A stretch of DNA of 64,000 nt, taken from Caenorhabditis elegans (taxonomy: Eukaryota > Nematoda > Chromadorea > Rhabditida > Rhabditidae). The stretch is from assembly GCF_000002985.6 (NCBI RefSeq), contig NC_003284.9, positions 16,306,001 to 16,370,000 of the forward strand, read 5' to 3'. Of the stretch, positions 24,222 through 36,400 are shown one piece after another. The notes beneath the pieces are model-generated. The model did no database searches. It was not told where the DNA came from and was given only the letters and a program-made list of their open reading frames with translations. Made by a program: the position numbers and the translations under genes. Each line of letters starts with the position of its first letter. Position 1 is the first letter of the stretch.

Positions 24222-24838
24222 CTATTCCTAGGACTAGTGATTCCTATAATGGTTCTTTTGACACCAGTCCTTTCAATTTCAAACCATACGATATATCAGA
24301 TGTACATGTAGATTTTTGTCCCGCCGCGGTGAGCGGTGGTGAAGAGTCCAGCCCGGGCGAGTGAAGCGAGCCTAGGAGGACAATCTGAAAAATGGTTCAT
24401 GTACACTTTGTGCACAAAACAATTACATTTTCTGTACATTTAACTTTACGCAAAAACAATTGTGTCACAATTGTTTTTTCACTAAAAAACACTGTTTTTT
24501 CATAAAATTTGCAAACTTTTCTTGATTTTCATAAGGGGGTACATCATTTTTCATTAAGAAGTCCATCATTTTTTTATGTGGGTGCATGTTTTTTCATAGG
24601 GGGCATTTCCGTGGATTTCAAAATATTTTCCTGTTCTTCTTACGCGTGTATGAATTTTTACCCACAATTTTTTTCTCATATTCCGCATATTTTTTTTCAT
24701 TTCAAGTAGGAGTTTGTTACCCACATGTTTCAGGTGCGTACATTTTTTTTCTTATAGGTATAGGTATTCGTTCGATCAAGTGGTTCGGCAATGAGTTTTG
24801 AGATTTTTTTCATCACAAGGTGTCCATCTTCCCGTGTG

Positions 24839-25010
24839 TAACTCTTTCTATTGGCGACGAATGGCTAAATTGGAACCAATATTTGGAAGCTTTCAAATCA
24901 CAGTCGGCTCTCTCGAGCATCATCCGAATCAACATTCCAAAAATTTCCCTGTTGCAGATCTAGATCTTCACACTTGATAAATTGTATGTCAACGGGACCG
25001 AAATTGACTA
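24839..25010 (+). pseudogene. coding-like remnant, family unknown
   Basis: One frame reads GDEWLNWNQYLEAFKSQS, then ALSSIIRINIPKISLLQI, a TAG stop, then IFTLDKLYVNGTEID and another stop. The sequence keeps protein-like composition through the stop, as expected for a decayed exon. The style resembles C-terminal parts of nematode F-box/FTH-type proteins, but I cannot assign a family. Confidence 0.25.
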
Positions 25011-25060
25011 ATCCAGAGATTGATTTTTTGAATTCTTGGTCTCCTGTAATGACTACGTGA

Positions 25061-25415
25061 TCGGGCACTTGCCGAAGTTGCCGAACCCCGTAAATTTCGG
25101 CAGCTTTTCGGCAACCGGCAACCAGGTTTCAAAGTTTTGACGTTGGTCAAACATATATATATATTTATTTTTTTTTTGAAATTATATTGTTGAGCGTTTT
25201 GAAAAAAAGTTTGGTCGTTTTTTTTGTTTACAGTAAAATTGTAGCATTTTTCAGGCTCTCTTGTTTTTTCTGAACTAAAAAATGTTTGACACTGATATCG
25301 GCGGTTGCCGAAGTTGCTGAAAAAAGTTCGGCAATTGCCATGCTCGACAAGCAGAATTTGCTGAAGTTGCCGAACGCTGAAAGTTCCGGCAACCGGCAAC
25401 TTGGTCCGAAAAGCA
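25061..25415. repeat. GCCG-rich foldback repeat (TTGCCGAA family)
   Basis: Many copies of TTGCCGAA, CGGCAA and AACCGGCAACC are arranged with opposite orientations at the two ends (25068-25130 and 25300-25405) around an AT-rich centre. Shorter pieces occur at about 22105-22160 and 52855-52945. Confidence 0.55.
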
Positions 25416-25664
25416 TGGAGTTTTCTTTTGAAAAATGTTAAACATGACCATTTTTATTTTAATAATTAATTAGTCGATTATAATATTACCAACAAACCTA
25501 TGTGAAGATTTGCAACCGAGCAAAACCAGCTCATTATCAGTTGAATACCATAATAACATGTTGTCCTGCTTACCTCCCTCACCATCCTTACAGGCCACCT
25601 GCAACCGTCCTCCTGTCTCTCTGCGCTCTCTCGGTTGGTGTGCACTGTCTCGTCAATTGCACGT

Positions 25665-25673
25665 CTGCGTCTC
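25665..25673 (+). promoter_or_regulatory. CTGCGTCTC motif, site 1 upstream of taf-3
   Basis: Exact 9-base match in the distal pyrimidine-rich block, about 785 bases before the taf-3 start codon. A second exact copy lies about 400 bases downstream. Confidence 0.45.
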
Positions 25674-26060
25674 CCATTTTCCTGTTCATTCTTCTCAAAC
25701 CCGTACCGTTTGTTTTTGTTTCGAGTGATTTTGGCGCAAATTTGGCCCGCAAATTATTGAATTTTGGTTGTTTTCTTGGCTCTCAATTTCTATACAAACT
25801 CTGCAGATCAGTCGTTTCTTGTTAATTTTCTTCAGATTTATTTAGTTTTTTCTATGTTTAATTAATTTTTTTTCCTGTATATTTTTGTGTGTCCCGTGAA
25901 ATCATAATTGAACATTTTGCTTCTTTTGCATTTTTTGCTTCACAAATTTGATTAGTAGAAAAAAATAAAAATTCAACATGCTCTAGTTTTGCTTGTTTCG
26001 AAAGGTACTTCTTAAACAAACAAGCATTGGGCTATTTCCTGCCTCTTACTCACTCGCACT

Positions 26061-26069
26061 CTGCGTCTC
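26061..26069 (+). promoter_or_regulatory. CTGCGTCTC motif, site 2 upstream of taf-3
   Basis: Exact 9-base match in the proximal block, about 390 bases before the taf-3 start codon. It is followed by alternating ACTCACTCTCTC sequence. Confidence 0.45.
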
Positions 26070-26449
26070 TCGTGCCTCTAACAGTCTCTCACACACTCAC
26101 TCTCTCTTTTGAAGGTCGTAAACACAGCAAATCGCTAGAGACAGTCACAATCGCGCTCCACTGTGACAGATGTCTTTGTTGCCGGGCAGCAGAGGCGCGT
26201 AAACTGGCTCATAGTAATTTAATTTAAAGTTGTAAAATTTAGAATTTAAAAAATAGCAAGATTGTTTTATTAAGATTTTTGTTTTTCACAGTTTTCTCAG
26301 GGCAAGTTTAATTTTTTTTGTTGTCAAATTGATTTGTCTTGCTTGGTTCATTCATTATTATTAATACATGAAAAATTGTTTTTTATTAAATTTTTTTGCC
26401 AAAACCACATGAACTATTTCTAATAATGTTTCTTTTTTCAGAATTCAAA

Positions 26450-29400
26450 ATGGAAGAATCGCAGAGCCTATCGGCTCACGATTTTGCCGTCTACAAATTG
26501 CAGGACACCTGCAAAAGCATCCTTCGGGACTTCGGGTTCACGTCTGTCGCACAATCGGCGAACAGCAAACTGGCAGCCTTACTTAGAAGCAAGATAAACG
26601 AGTATGCACATTCGACGAGAGCATTTATGGAATTAGGTGGGGAATTTTTTCTTCTCTCAAAATATTATGCCAATTTTCAATTATTTTCCAGCGGGTCGCA
26701 CAAAACCGGTCACAAATGATGTGATTGCAGCTTTCAAGCACCAAAAAGTTAGCCTTCCAGATTTGAAGGATTATGCAAAACAGGTCAAATCAGAGATGCT
26801 TCATGCGGTGAGGATATTATGATTTGTAACTGAAATTTGAAATTTGAAGAGAAATCTAAAGAAAAGAGCTTATTTTATGGTCTGCCAGACGCCGGAAGTT
26901 ATTAGAAGCTAGAAAAAAATTGAAGCATTGAAAATTAAAACGAAACCAAACAAAAAGAAAAAGAAATCTGAAGCAAAAGTAGTTTTATTCAAAATCAAAA
27001 ATCAGCCAGAGTGCCCCATTTCGGTTTGATCTACCTAGAGAATTTCGGGAATTTAGTCGCATACTTCTCAACTGATTTTGCATGATTGAGAGTGTGCTGA
27101 CGACACTTGTTTTAAGAACAAACTCCCGCATTTTTTGTAGATCAAGCCGTAATGCGACAGCCTGACACCAAGTGTATTTTGTGATTGAGCAAAATGTACT
27201 TTTTGAGGAATCACTAGTTTTGGTGAATCCAAAAAATCTCCAATTTGCTAGGACGTCCTCTTCCAGTTCTAAAAGTTTCCAAAAGTTGAAGTGAACAATT
27301 TATTTACTATTTCAAAAATTTTTGGATGAGAAAACCACGAAAACCACAAAAAACTGAACTTAAAATATCCCGCAGTACTTAAATAAAATTAACTAAACTT
27401 AAAAATTTTTGAAAAGTTAGAATCATCTATAGAAATAAAGATCACATAGCAAACAAAAAGCCACCAGAAAAACTATCTAATTTATGCAATTTTCAGCTCC
27501 CAGTTATCCCGGTGCCTGACCAGGAAATTGCAAAGTCAGATGACAATTTCTTCCGTTCCATGTACGGCCCGAAACCATCAGAAAAAGAGCTCGAGGAGCG
27601 TCGTGAGCACATTCCTTCACACTTTCGAGCACTTCACCCAGAATGGATCGAAGAAGAAAACAAGGAGAAGCCGCCCGATGACACGGGAACACGTAAAGTC
27701 GTAAAAAGTGCTGAAGAACGTGAACAGGATGAGTTCAACAAGCTGAAAAGGATCAACACCTACCGACGCAACGAGAATCCGGAAGTTCAACAAGCTCGCG
27801 AGGAGAAAGAGCGTCGTGAGGCGGAGGAAGCCGCGTACGCCAAGAAACGGAATCACGAACGATTCAAAAAAGGAATCACGGCGCTTCCTGGCTCGACCCT
27901 TCCAAACTTTGAAGATATGAACTTTGTTGAGACCGGATTCTTTAAGGATTTCGAAGAGAACAAGAGACTGGAAGCCGAGCGTCGCTTACAGGTTCAGAAT
28001 GCGAGCAAGGTTGCCCCGACGCTCCCACCGCCGGTAGTCAACAAGCCATTACCGTCATTTTCGACGGATTCTGTTTCTGCATCGTCATCTGCATCGGCTA
28101 GTATAATGGCTTCGCCAAGTTTGGGTGAGATGGCCGAAGCATTCCTAAAGGTGAGTTTTTTTCTCTAGAGAAAATGTTCTATTAGAGACTAAATTTGAAA
28201 TTTTGGTGAAACTAGCTTTGTGAAAATTGCCAACAGAAAAAAGACAGAAAATATATCTATGATATTGACGATTTTTTTCTCAAAAAATGTATTATGATCT
28301 ACCTCCATTCATGTGCAAATCAAGATGGGCTGCAAATTTTCTAGAAAAATCTACAAAACTGACGACTTTGGTGTAGTAATCCAACTTTAAAGGTGTGTAA
28401 TTGTCGTGAAGTTTTTTTTTTGAAAATTTCGAAACATTGGTTCGCCGAAAAAATTTGCACCAACGGCTGGTGAAATTGTTTTTAGTAAATGGGAATATTC
28501 AGACAGATTTGAGATTTTTTCAAAGTTTTCAACAAAAAAAATGATTCACTATTTCTTTCACTACTATACATATACTAGAACTAGACCTAAAAAATAGATT
28601 TGCCGCGTGCTCCTGGAGCAAATTTTGATGAGTGTTAGTTCACGTATAAATTGAAATTTCAAAGTTCTGATTTTCAAACAAATTTTGACACGATAAAGTT
28701 TTCAGACAAGTTTCAAAATTTTATTTAAAAAATGTATCAAAACTGCTCACCGAAAATGTTTTATTTTTGTATTTCACCAAACTTTTTTCAGAACAAAATC
28801 TTCATGGACACTATCAACGCCTACGGAAAATCCTTCGAGCACAAGTCACCATTCAAAGATGATTCTGGACCAGCATTCCGATTGTCCGAGTTGGTGAAAC
28901 CCAATAAGCCATACTTGAAACTCCCTGGCACTGGCTCAAATCCAGGATCTGCTCCATCGTCGAGACCTGGAAGCTCAATGAGCATTGGTACACCGACAAA
29001 AGTGAAGGGATTGCCAGGGCGTCCGAAGAAGCCGAAGCCGGAAGGTGTTGTTACTGTGCCAAAACCGAAGGGTCGTCCACCAAAGAAAGCCACTTTGGAG
29101 AAGGTTTGTTATTTGAATTTTTGCACAAAAATATAGTTAAGAAACACTTTAATGATGCACCTTTCAACACTCTAACACTCTTCCTAACACTCTAACACAG
29201 CACACAATTTAAGACGATTTTGCACGTTTTTGAACACTTCACAGCAACAAACAAATACTCAAACATGAAAGCTTCAGAGAAAGCGTCTCAGTGAGCAAAT
29301 CATTGCACAGCAGCAGAAAAAGTTAGATGAGTTTAAAGAAGAGAAGGAAAAGCAGGAAAAAACTTCTGATAAGAAGCCCAAGAAGCAGACATTAGCTGAA

Positions 29401-32400
29401 GAGATTCGGGATCAGTTATTGCGGGCAAAGAGTAAAATTGTTCTACCCAACTCAGTCGTTGCACCAATTCAGACTACGCTGCCACCAGCACAACAACCAG
29501 CAACAGCGACGGGAATGGTGTCATTGACGATTGCGCCGATTCTCGTTCCCCAGACTAGCATGGAGCCGGCGACAAGTGTTCCAGTCGTCGGAGCTACAGT
29601 TGACATTGACTCTGCTCCGTTCCTGTTGGCCGAGCCAGCACTGGAGGTGGAGATCAAAACTGAAGATCAATTCCCCGAAGGACCATCGTCATCTGTTGCC
29701 GCTGATACTACGTTGGAATTTGGAGAGGATCAGGAGAAGAAGCCGAAGAAGGAGAAACGGGACAAGAGTTCGGAGGAGTACAAAGAGTACAAGCGTTTGA
29801 AAAAGGAGAAGCGTCGCAAAGAGCGAGAAGAGCGGAAATCTGCTGAGAATTGTGTGAAGATCGAAAAGGAAAAGACGTCTACACCGGTCAAGCAAGAGGA
29901 TGTTCCAGGTTGGTGGTTGTTAGGAGAATTTCTTGTCTGAAACAATGACAGCGTGCGGTTTGAAGATTGTTTATTGTATTTTGATGTGCCATTTTTATGC
30001 TAGCGATATGTTAATGGGGCAATGAAAAACGGCAATGACTCTAACGAAAACACTCAAGCAAAGATATTATATTTTGAAAATTAGTTTCTCATTTTGGTAC
30101 ACGGATTCAAAATTACTGTAATTTCAACTTACTTAAAATTTTTAGAAAAGATTAAGATAAGATTTACGGAATTTTTTTTTCAGTTTTTTCAACCGGCTCC
30201 ATCAATTTTAAAAAACATTTTGTTAATTTCTTTTGTTATTCCGTACAATTAGGAAGAAAAATGCGCAGATTTTAGAATTTTTAAAAGCTCATCTAACAAG
30301 AAGCTTGCAAGATTTTTTTAAATCTTGAACTGACAGATTGGTTTAGAAGCAATTTTTTAGACCTTGTATTTAAACATCTATTCATAAGGCTTTGTAATGT
30401 CTCTAAAAATTCAAGAATTCTAAATACATTATAGATATGTAAATTGTTAGTTGTAACTTTTCAACTGACTTTATCAACTATTAAAGGTGGAGTAGCGGCA
30501 GTGGGGATTTTGTCTAACATTTGTAAATTCACTTATGATGATCTAAAACGACTGATCATCATAATAAAACACTTCAAAAATTTTTAGATTTTTCATAATT
30601 TCCGGTAAAAGTTTTGGTAAACTGCCAAAATTTTGAAAAGATATGAGCTTTTGAGGAAATCCAATGTTGCATGTTCCGACCCCCACAATGTTTTAATACA
30701 AATAATGAGAATAAAATTACAGTATAAAAATGTAGAAACAATTTTTTTTGGTCGACTTCCAAAGTTCTGAGTGGCAAAAACTGAGTAATTGTCACTTTTT
30801 GAGAGTAAATTTTTAAAAAAATTAAAAATGTTTTTGTAGTTTTATCATGATATTCGGTCATTTTGGTACCCATAACACTTTCTCAACTGGTGCCACTTCA
30901 TCTTTAAGTTGTACCACATTTTGAATTGGTAGTTGGAAAACTGGTCAAGCTGTAGTGATATATGCTAATTTATATTGACTTGAAACTAGGACTGTGCAAC
31001 CGGACGTCCGGTCGTCCGAACCGGACGCACATGCGTCCGGTTTGGGGTAGCTTTCCACGGCGGCCGACAATTTCCGAGTTTTGCCACTATGAAATTGCTG
31101 ATTATGTATAGTGAGTGGCGAAACTCGGAAATTGTCGGTCGCCGTGGAAACCTACCTGCTGCACAGCCCTACTTGTAACACACTTGTAACCTCTATGTTA
31201 TGCCTACCGAAGAAATATAATCTCTGGGAGTAGGCACAACTGTCATATAACTTTATGAGTTTTTATGAATAGAGAAAGATTAGATGTGCGTAAGTGCAGA
31301 GTCGGATAATCCATCGCCTCACATTTTCGCTGCTCTTCCCTTCATCGCCTCTTTACTTTTTCGTCTCTTATCACGTTTCCGGTTTAGCAGTAGCTTTTAA
31401 TTTTGAGCTGAAATTCGCCTTTTAAAGTATTTTTTGTTGTTGTTGTTATTCTGTCATTTTTTTTAATGGTCAACCATGTCAACTGCAGCATCCTCAGATT
31501 ATTGGAACAGAAAAAGAAACACTTTTGCGAAAGAAAAAGCAACACATGACCCGAACATATTGCTTTTTTGCCATCTCTCACATCAGTCAATGTTTGGTTT
31601 CCATTACGTAAACTTTTCAAGGCGAGCCTGCAGGGCACGGGCATAGTTTTTTTTTGACACAAAACGCATGCCTATGTGTTATCAATTGTATACTTTTTTT
31701 TTGGTTTCTTTAATTTCCGTCCTCGATAAGACTAACTAATAATTGAGGTTGTTACTATTTGGATTTGCGAACAAAGTGTTTTTTGACTGTTTGTTAATGC
31801 ACTTTTACTTTTCGCAAGTTTTTTTTTCTGAATTGATAAGATAGCCAAAAGAGTCTTCTGGACTTCAATGCCCCTCTCCTCAAATTAAAAATGCAAAAAA
31901 TGCAAAAATGCAAAACGTCTGGAAAAGGAAAAAAGAAACAAAAGCGAAGCTAATTATCGCTACGAAAAGAAAAGAAAGTCTTATAGTTTCAAAGTTTGTG
32001 CTATTATTCAAACTTTTTCGTGACTAACAAACAAAGGGGCAGTTTATTGATTTTCACGACAATTTTGAGAAAATTTTGTGGACGCTGCAATAGGTGAACA
32101 CTTGACATTGTTTGGTTCCTTTCGAATGTAGTTTGAAAAGATCAAATGAACAAATAGTTTTTCTTCAGTTTATTTCTCCAAGTAACAAATTGGCAGCCAT
32201 TCTTTTGTGAAAATTTTTTAAAATCACCGGTGAAATTTTTTAAATTTAAATGCAATATATGAATCATTAATGCTTATTATTGTTAATTTAGTTTTTCTTG
32301 GGATAGTTTTAATTTTTTTTCAAGTATGGTTAGAGATTGTTGGCATTCTGCCAAGTTTTAGTTTTGTTCTAAAAAGTATAATGGCTGAGAACCACTGCAA

Positions 32401-33369
32401 CTTTATGTTGTCATATTCCTGAATCATCTAGCGTAAATTACATTATCAAAATTTTGTCTAACTTTTAACCAAACTTTCTCAAAAATTCCATTGGAATTTT
32501 GGGACTAACAACCGGTAATCATAGAAGAATATTTTGGAAATCATCAAACTTTGATCAATTTCTGCCATTTTGCCAGTTTTTCGAAATTTTATTTTCTAAC
32601 TTAATAGGACTAGCAGCAACATACCATTTGGCTCTAAATTTTGTGAAAATCTTTAAATGTTCCAGTCTAGAATGTTTTGTCGAATTTAATTTTTCCCTGA
32701 TTTTTTTTCTAAGTTTGTCCAACTTTTTAAAATCATATTAACTAGGTTAAAATCAATTTAATTTTAAAATGAAAGAGTAAATATTTTCTGTTGCAAAACA
32801 TTTTAATAAACGTTTATTGACGCCTTAAAGTTAATTATTTTTAAACTTTTTTGCTTTAAATTTTTTGTAGTCAGAAGTTATGGTTAGTTTTTCAGATTTG
32901 GTAATTTCTTTTTTTTTCGAAGTTTAACATGACTCAAAACCTCTCAAAATTTAATGATAATTTTTCAGGTCAGCTTTTAATTTGTTAGCTAAAAAAACCG
33001 TCCTAACAGTAATATGCTAAAATGACCAAATGTCATAATACAATTTTTAAAAATTTCGTTGAATTTTCAAACCCATACAATGTATGAATAAGAATATTTT
33101 AAATATAAAAAACTGTTTTGCACCGCTGTTGACTTGAAATAAAACATTTTCCAAAATTTGTTGAAAAGTTGTATTTTGTCATAATATTTAAGAAGTCCTT
33201 GAACTCTCGCAAATTTTTTCTAATGTGTAGAACGTTTTTCCAGATCGTTTCTTGATTTTTAGTTGCCAGTCACGTGGAAACGTCGTTCTCCCTACTTTCT
33301 TCCCAAATTTTGTTTCATCTTCTTCGTTTGCAAAAAAGAGACATCGAACACAAACTTTTTTCACTTTCT

Positions 33370-33408
<39 letters not shown>

Positions 33409-36400
33409 CATCGTTTCTTGCTCTTGTTTTCCCTTGGAAAATATCAAATTCAGCTGGAGAGCCGAGAGACATTTAGAGATATTCATTGGTTCCACATTCC
33501 ATGCCCTTCTTGTGGTGGCATTGGGGGTCCTTGCGCTCGTATGTGTTTTTTTTTTGTGTTGGGCTTTTGCTTGCTTGCTTGCTCAATCGACCTAGAATGT
33601 CTCTTTTTCTTTCTCTTGGTTGCCGAGAGCTAAACCTCGTTTTTTTTTGGTGTACTTTGTGTCTGGATAACAGCAATTGCCCAAAAAATGAAGTATTCTC
33701 AATATTGGGGATGTGCGCCAATTTTTCTCAAACAAATTGCGTTCGATTTGTCAAAAAAAGGACACGATTTGGTCCAACCTTTCCTTATTCGGATTCATTT
33801 GACGTTTCGATTGTCATTTAGGTTTTTGCCAATTTTCGCTCCCGTCTTCTCGCATTTCTTATGAATGGGAATTGGAATTGAAATTGGAATTGTGGAGAGT
33901 GTGGGAGGAAAAGGAGGACGGAGTGGTGGGACAAATGAGGAAGAAGAAGGGAAATGTTAAATGTCGTTTTCACATATACATATTTTCTCATTGCTCACTG
34001 GAAAAATGATGTGAACAGTTTTTGAGTGATATCTAATTGCAGTTCTATCTATTGTCTTACCTAAAAAAAATGTTGCTCTAAAATTTGGGACGCGGAACTT
34101 GGTTTTTTTTGTTAGCATAAACGGGCAAAAACGTTTCCAAAACTGCCGGACCACTTTTGCAAATACGAAGTTCGAAGCTTCTTTTAATTTTTGAAGTTTA
34201 GAAGTTTCTTCTCAATTTAACCCAGGAATTTGGAAACGAATTTTCAATATATTGGTATATTGCTGGTTTTTTTGATACATTTTAAAAAAGTGTTTTTGAT
34301 GTTAGAAAGCTATTTCAAAAAAACCATCTCAGCTATCCACTTGACGAAAAAATGTAACAAAAAACGCTGTAATTCCAGAGCATATGAAATGTTTTTTACT
34401 AAAACGTTTCGGCTCCGTAGCAGCGAATTTTTGATTTTTATGGTGTATAGTTTAGTTGTTGGCACATGTCTTAATTTTAGCTTGATCATGTAAAATTTAA
34501 CTGTGTAATTTTTTATATTTTTCTCAGCTAGTGAAAAAGGTTAGCGAGAAAAGCACAAAAATCCCGGGGCATATCAAACATTTTTCATCGATTTTTCCGG
34601 TTTTACAGTAGGCCAGTTTTTGAACATCTAGATTATATTTAATGTTTTTCAGCAATTATATATTTGAACAACACAATTAATTTTGCTGTCTTAAAATTTT
34701 TATAGAATAATTATGTTCCTGTTCAAACTAGAATTCTTTTGTCAATGTGACTTTTATCAACGACTCTAAACTTTATTCACCTATTTGTTTCACCCAAAAA
34801 ATGTCAATTTTTCAGATTCAACTCCTGTACTCAAACTCAAGATCAAGTTCAACCCGAATCTACAGACACCAAAAGCGGAAGAGCCAGAGCCAATGCGTCC
34901 GGATACGACGACAAGCTCGGGAAGCCGACCTGCGTCGTCCAAAAGCAACTATCACAACGAACCACCACCACCACCTGCCAATCCGCCACCGCTCAAGTTC
35001 CGATTCAAGAATCTGTTCAATTTGGGAGACCAGGATGTGAAGAAAGAGGAGCCATCATCGATGACTCCAGAAAGCTCGAGACCGGGATCTTCGCTTGAGG
35101 TAGGTGTGGAACACTTTAAAGTCGCAGTAAAAAAAAACTAGGTGTTTTGAACAAAAATCCGAGCAGGTTTTTTAGAAGTTACACGGCTGTTTTAAAGATT
35201 TTTTGACCTGCCCGTAGTGTGTGATATTTATATTTTCATTTAATTTTTGAAAAAAGAGATTTTCGACATTTGAAATCGTCGTGCATTAGTCGTTTTTCAC
35301 GGAAATAATCAAAACGTTTTGAAACCCTAAACTTTAGGAAGGTTCTAGAAAAGTTTTACGCGCTTAGTCAAGAGCTGAAACTTTTAAGATTTCATGCTGA
35401 TTAGTCATAAAGCGAATAGGTATAGGATGCACTAGGTTTAATTTATACCGCATTTCCCTCGTTATTCTTGCATGCGAGACAGACTAATTTTCAATTTCTC
35501 CGTAGCGGTGCATAATTAATAGAGACTGCTAGACTTTTTTTTAAATGCACTATAACAATGGAAAACTTACCAATTGTTGTAGGAAATTTAACTTACCGTT
35601 TGAACAATAAAAAGTACATAGTTTTTCAAAATTTCAATAAAATATTTGAACGCTTAGTTTAATTTATCCAAAAAAATGTAAATTTGCTGACTTTTCAGCA
35701 AAGTATTGCTGATCCGACAAATTGTCAGTGCAAGACTATTTGTAGACACAAGAAAGTTTTTGATTGGCTCGTGGGGGTGCAAGACTAATAGAGGAGATGC
35801 AGTAATCCAAATATTAAATGCCTAGCTAAAAAACTGACGAGAAATAATACACTCATAATAATAAAACTGCTTTGCGTGTACTCCCAAATAGGCCTCGTCT
35901 TTTTATCACGGCGACAAGGCAAAAATCTGGACTCCAACCTATATCGGGCCGCCGACATCTCACGGGTTCCGCGCGCCGCTATGTTTAACTCACAGCGGGC
36001 GTGGCGAGCTGTGCGAGTTAAAAACAGCGGCGCGCGTAACCCGTGAAATGTCGGCGGCCTGATATTAGTTTGGGGTCCCGATTTTCGCTTTTCCCCGTAA
36101 TTTGACAAGAAAAAAACGGGCCTGTTTGGGCGTACACGCCACGCAGTTTTATTATTTTGAGTGTAGCTTATTATCATATTGTGGGCTATATTTGTCTTTT
36201 TCTTTCTTGATTTTTCACATGGTCCAATTCCAATAAACCACCTTGATTGCCCTGGCCCCACTTCGTACACATTATCTATTTTCAGACGCCGTCCTCCTCG
36301 TCGTCATCGAAGCATCATCATCATCATCACAAGAAGGAGCGTAAGGACAAGGAGCACAAGAAACACAAGAAGGACAGGGAGCATCGAGATCGTGAGAAGG

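Larger units (their letters stand above)
25416..26449 (+). promoter_or_regulatory. taf-3 promoter region and 5' untranslated sequence
   Basis: Two GC-richer pyrimidine-rich blocks (25560-25730 and 26030-26220) precede taf-3. Each holds a perfect CTGCGTCTC (25665-25673 and 26061-26069), a motif I recall as enriched upstream of broadly expressed C. elegans genes. The run TTTTTTCAG at 26433-26441 just before the ATG at 26450 is a splice acceptor for a 5' exon or for SL trans-splicing. Short frames across these blocks look like chance. Confidence 0.5.
29909..34815. other. 4.9 kb intron 5 of taf-3
   Basis: This is the longest intron in the window. It holds a family-1 element (30481-30908), a small foldback repeat (30988-31172), a promoter-like block with an E-box and a CT microsatellite (about 33240-33620), and a possible degenerate family-1 fragment at 32990-33190. 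No nested gene is recognised on either strand. The pyrimidine-rich block at 31300-31390 also differs from the AT-rich background. Confidence 0.5.

Noticed and set aside
29469..29945. Minus-strand and alternate-frame ORFs over taf-3 exon 5
   Set aside because: Shadows of the plus-strand coding exon, which fits the joined open frame.
33252..33821. Several overlapping 75-120 codon forward frames
   Set aside because: They are kept open by the CT microsatellite and T-rich flanks; they read as Leu/Ser/Phe runs and have no splice partners.
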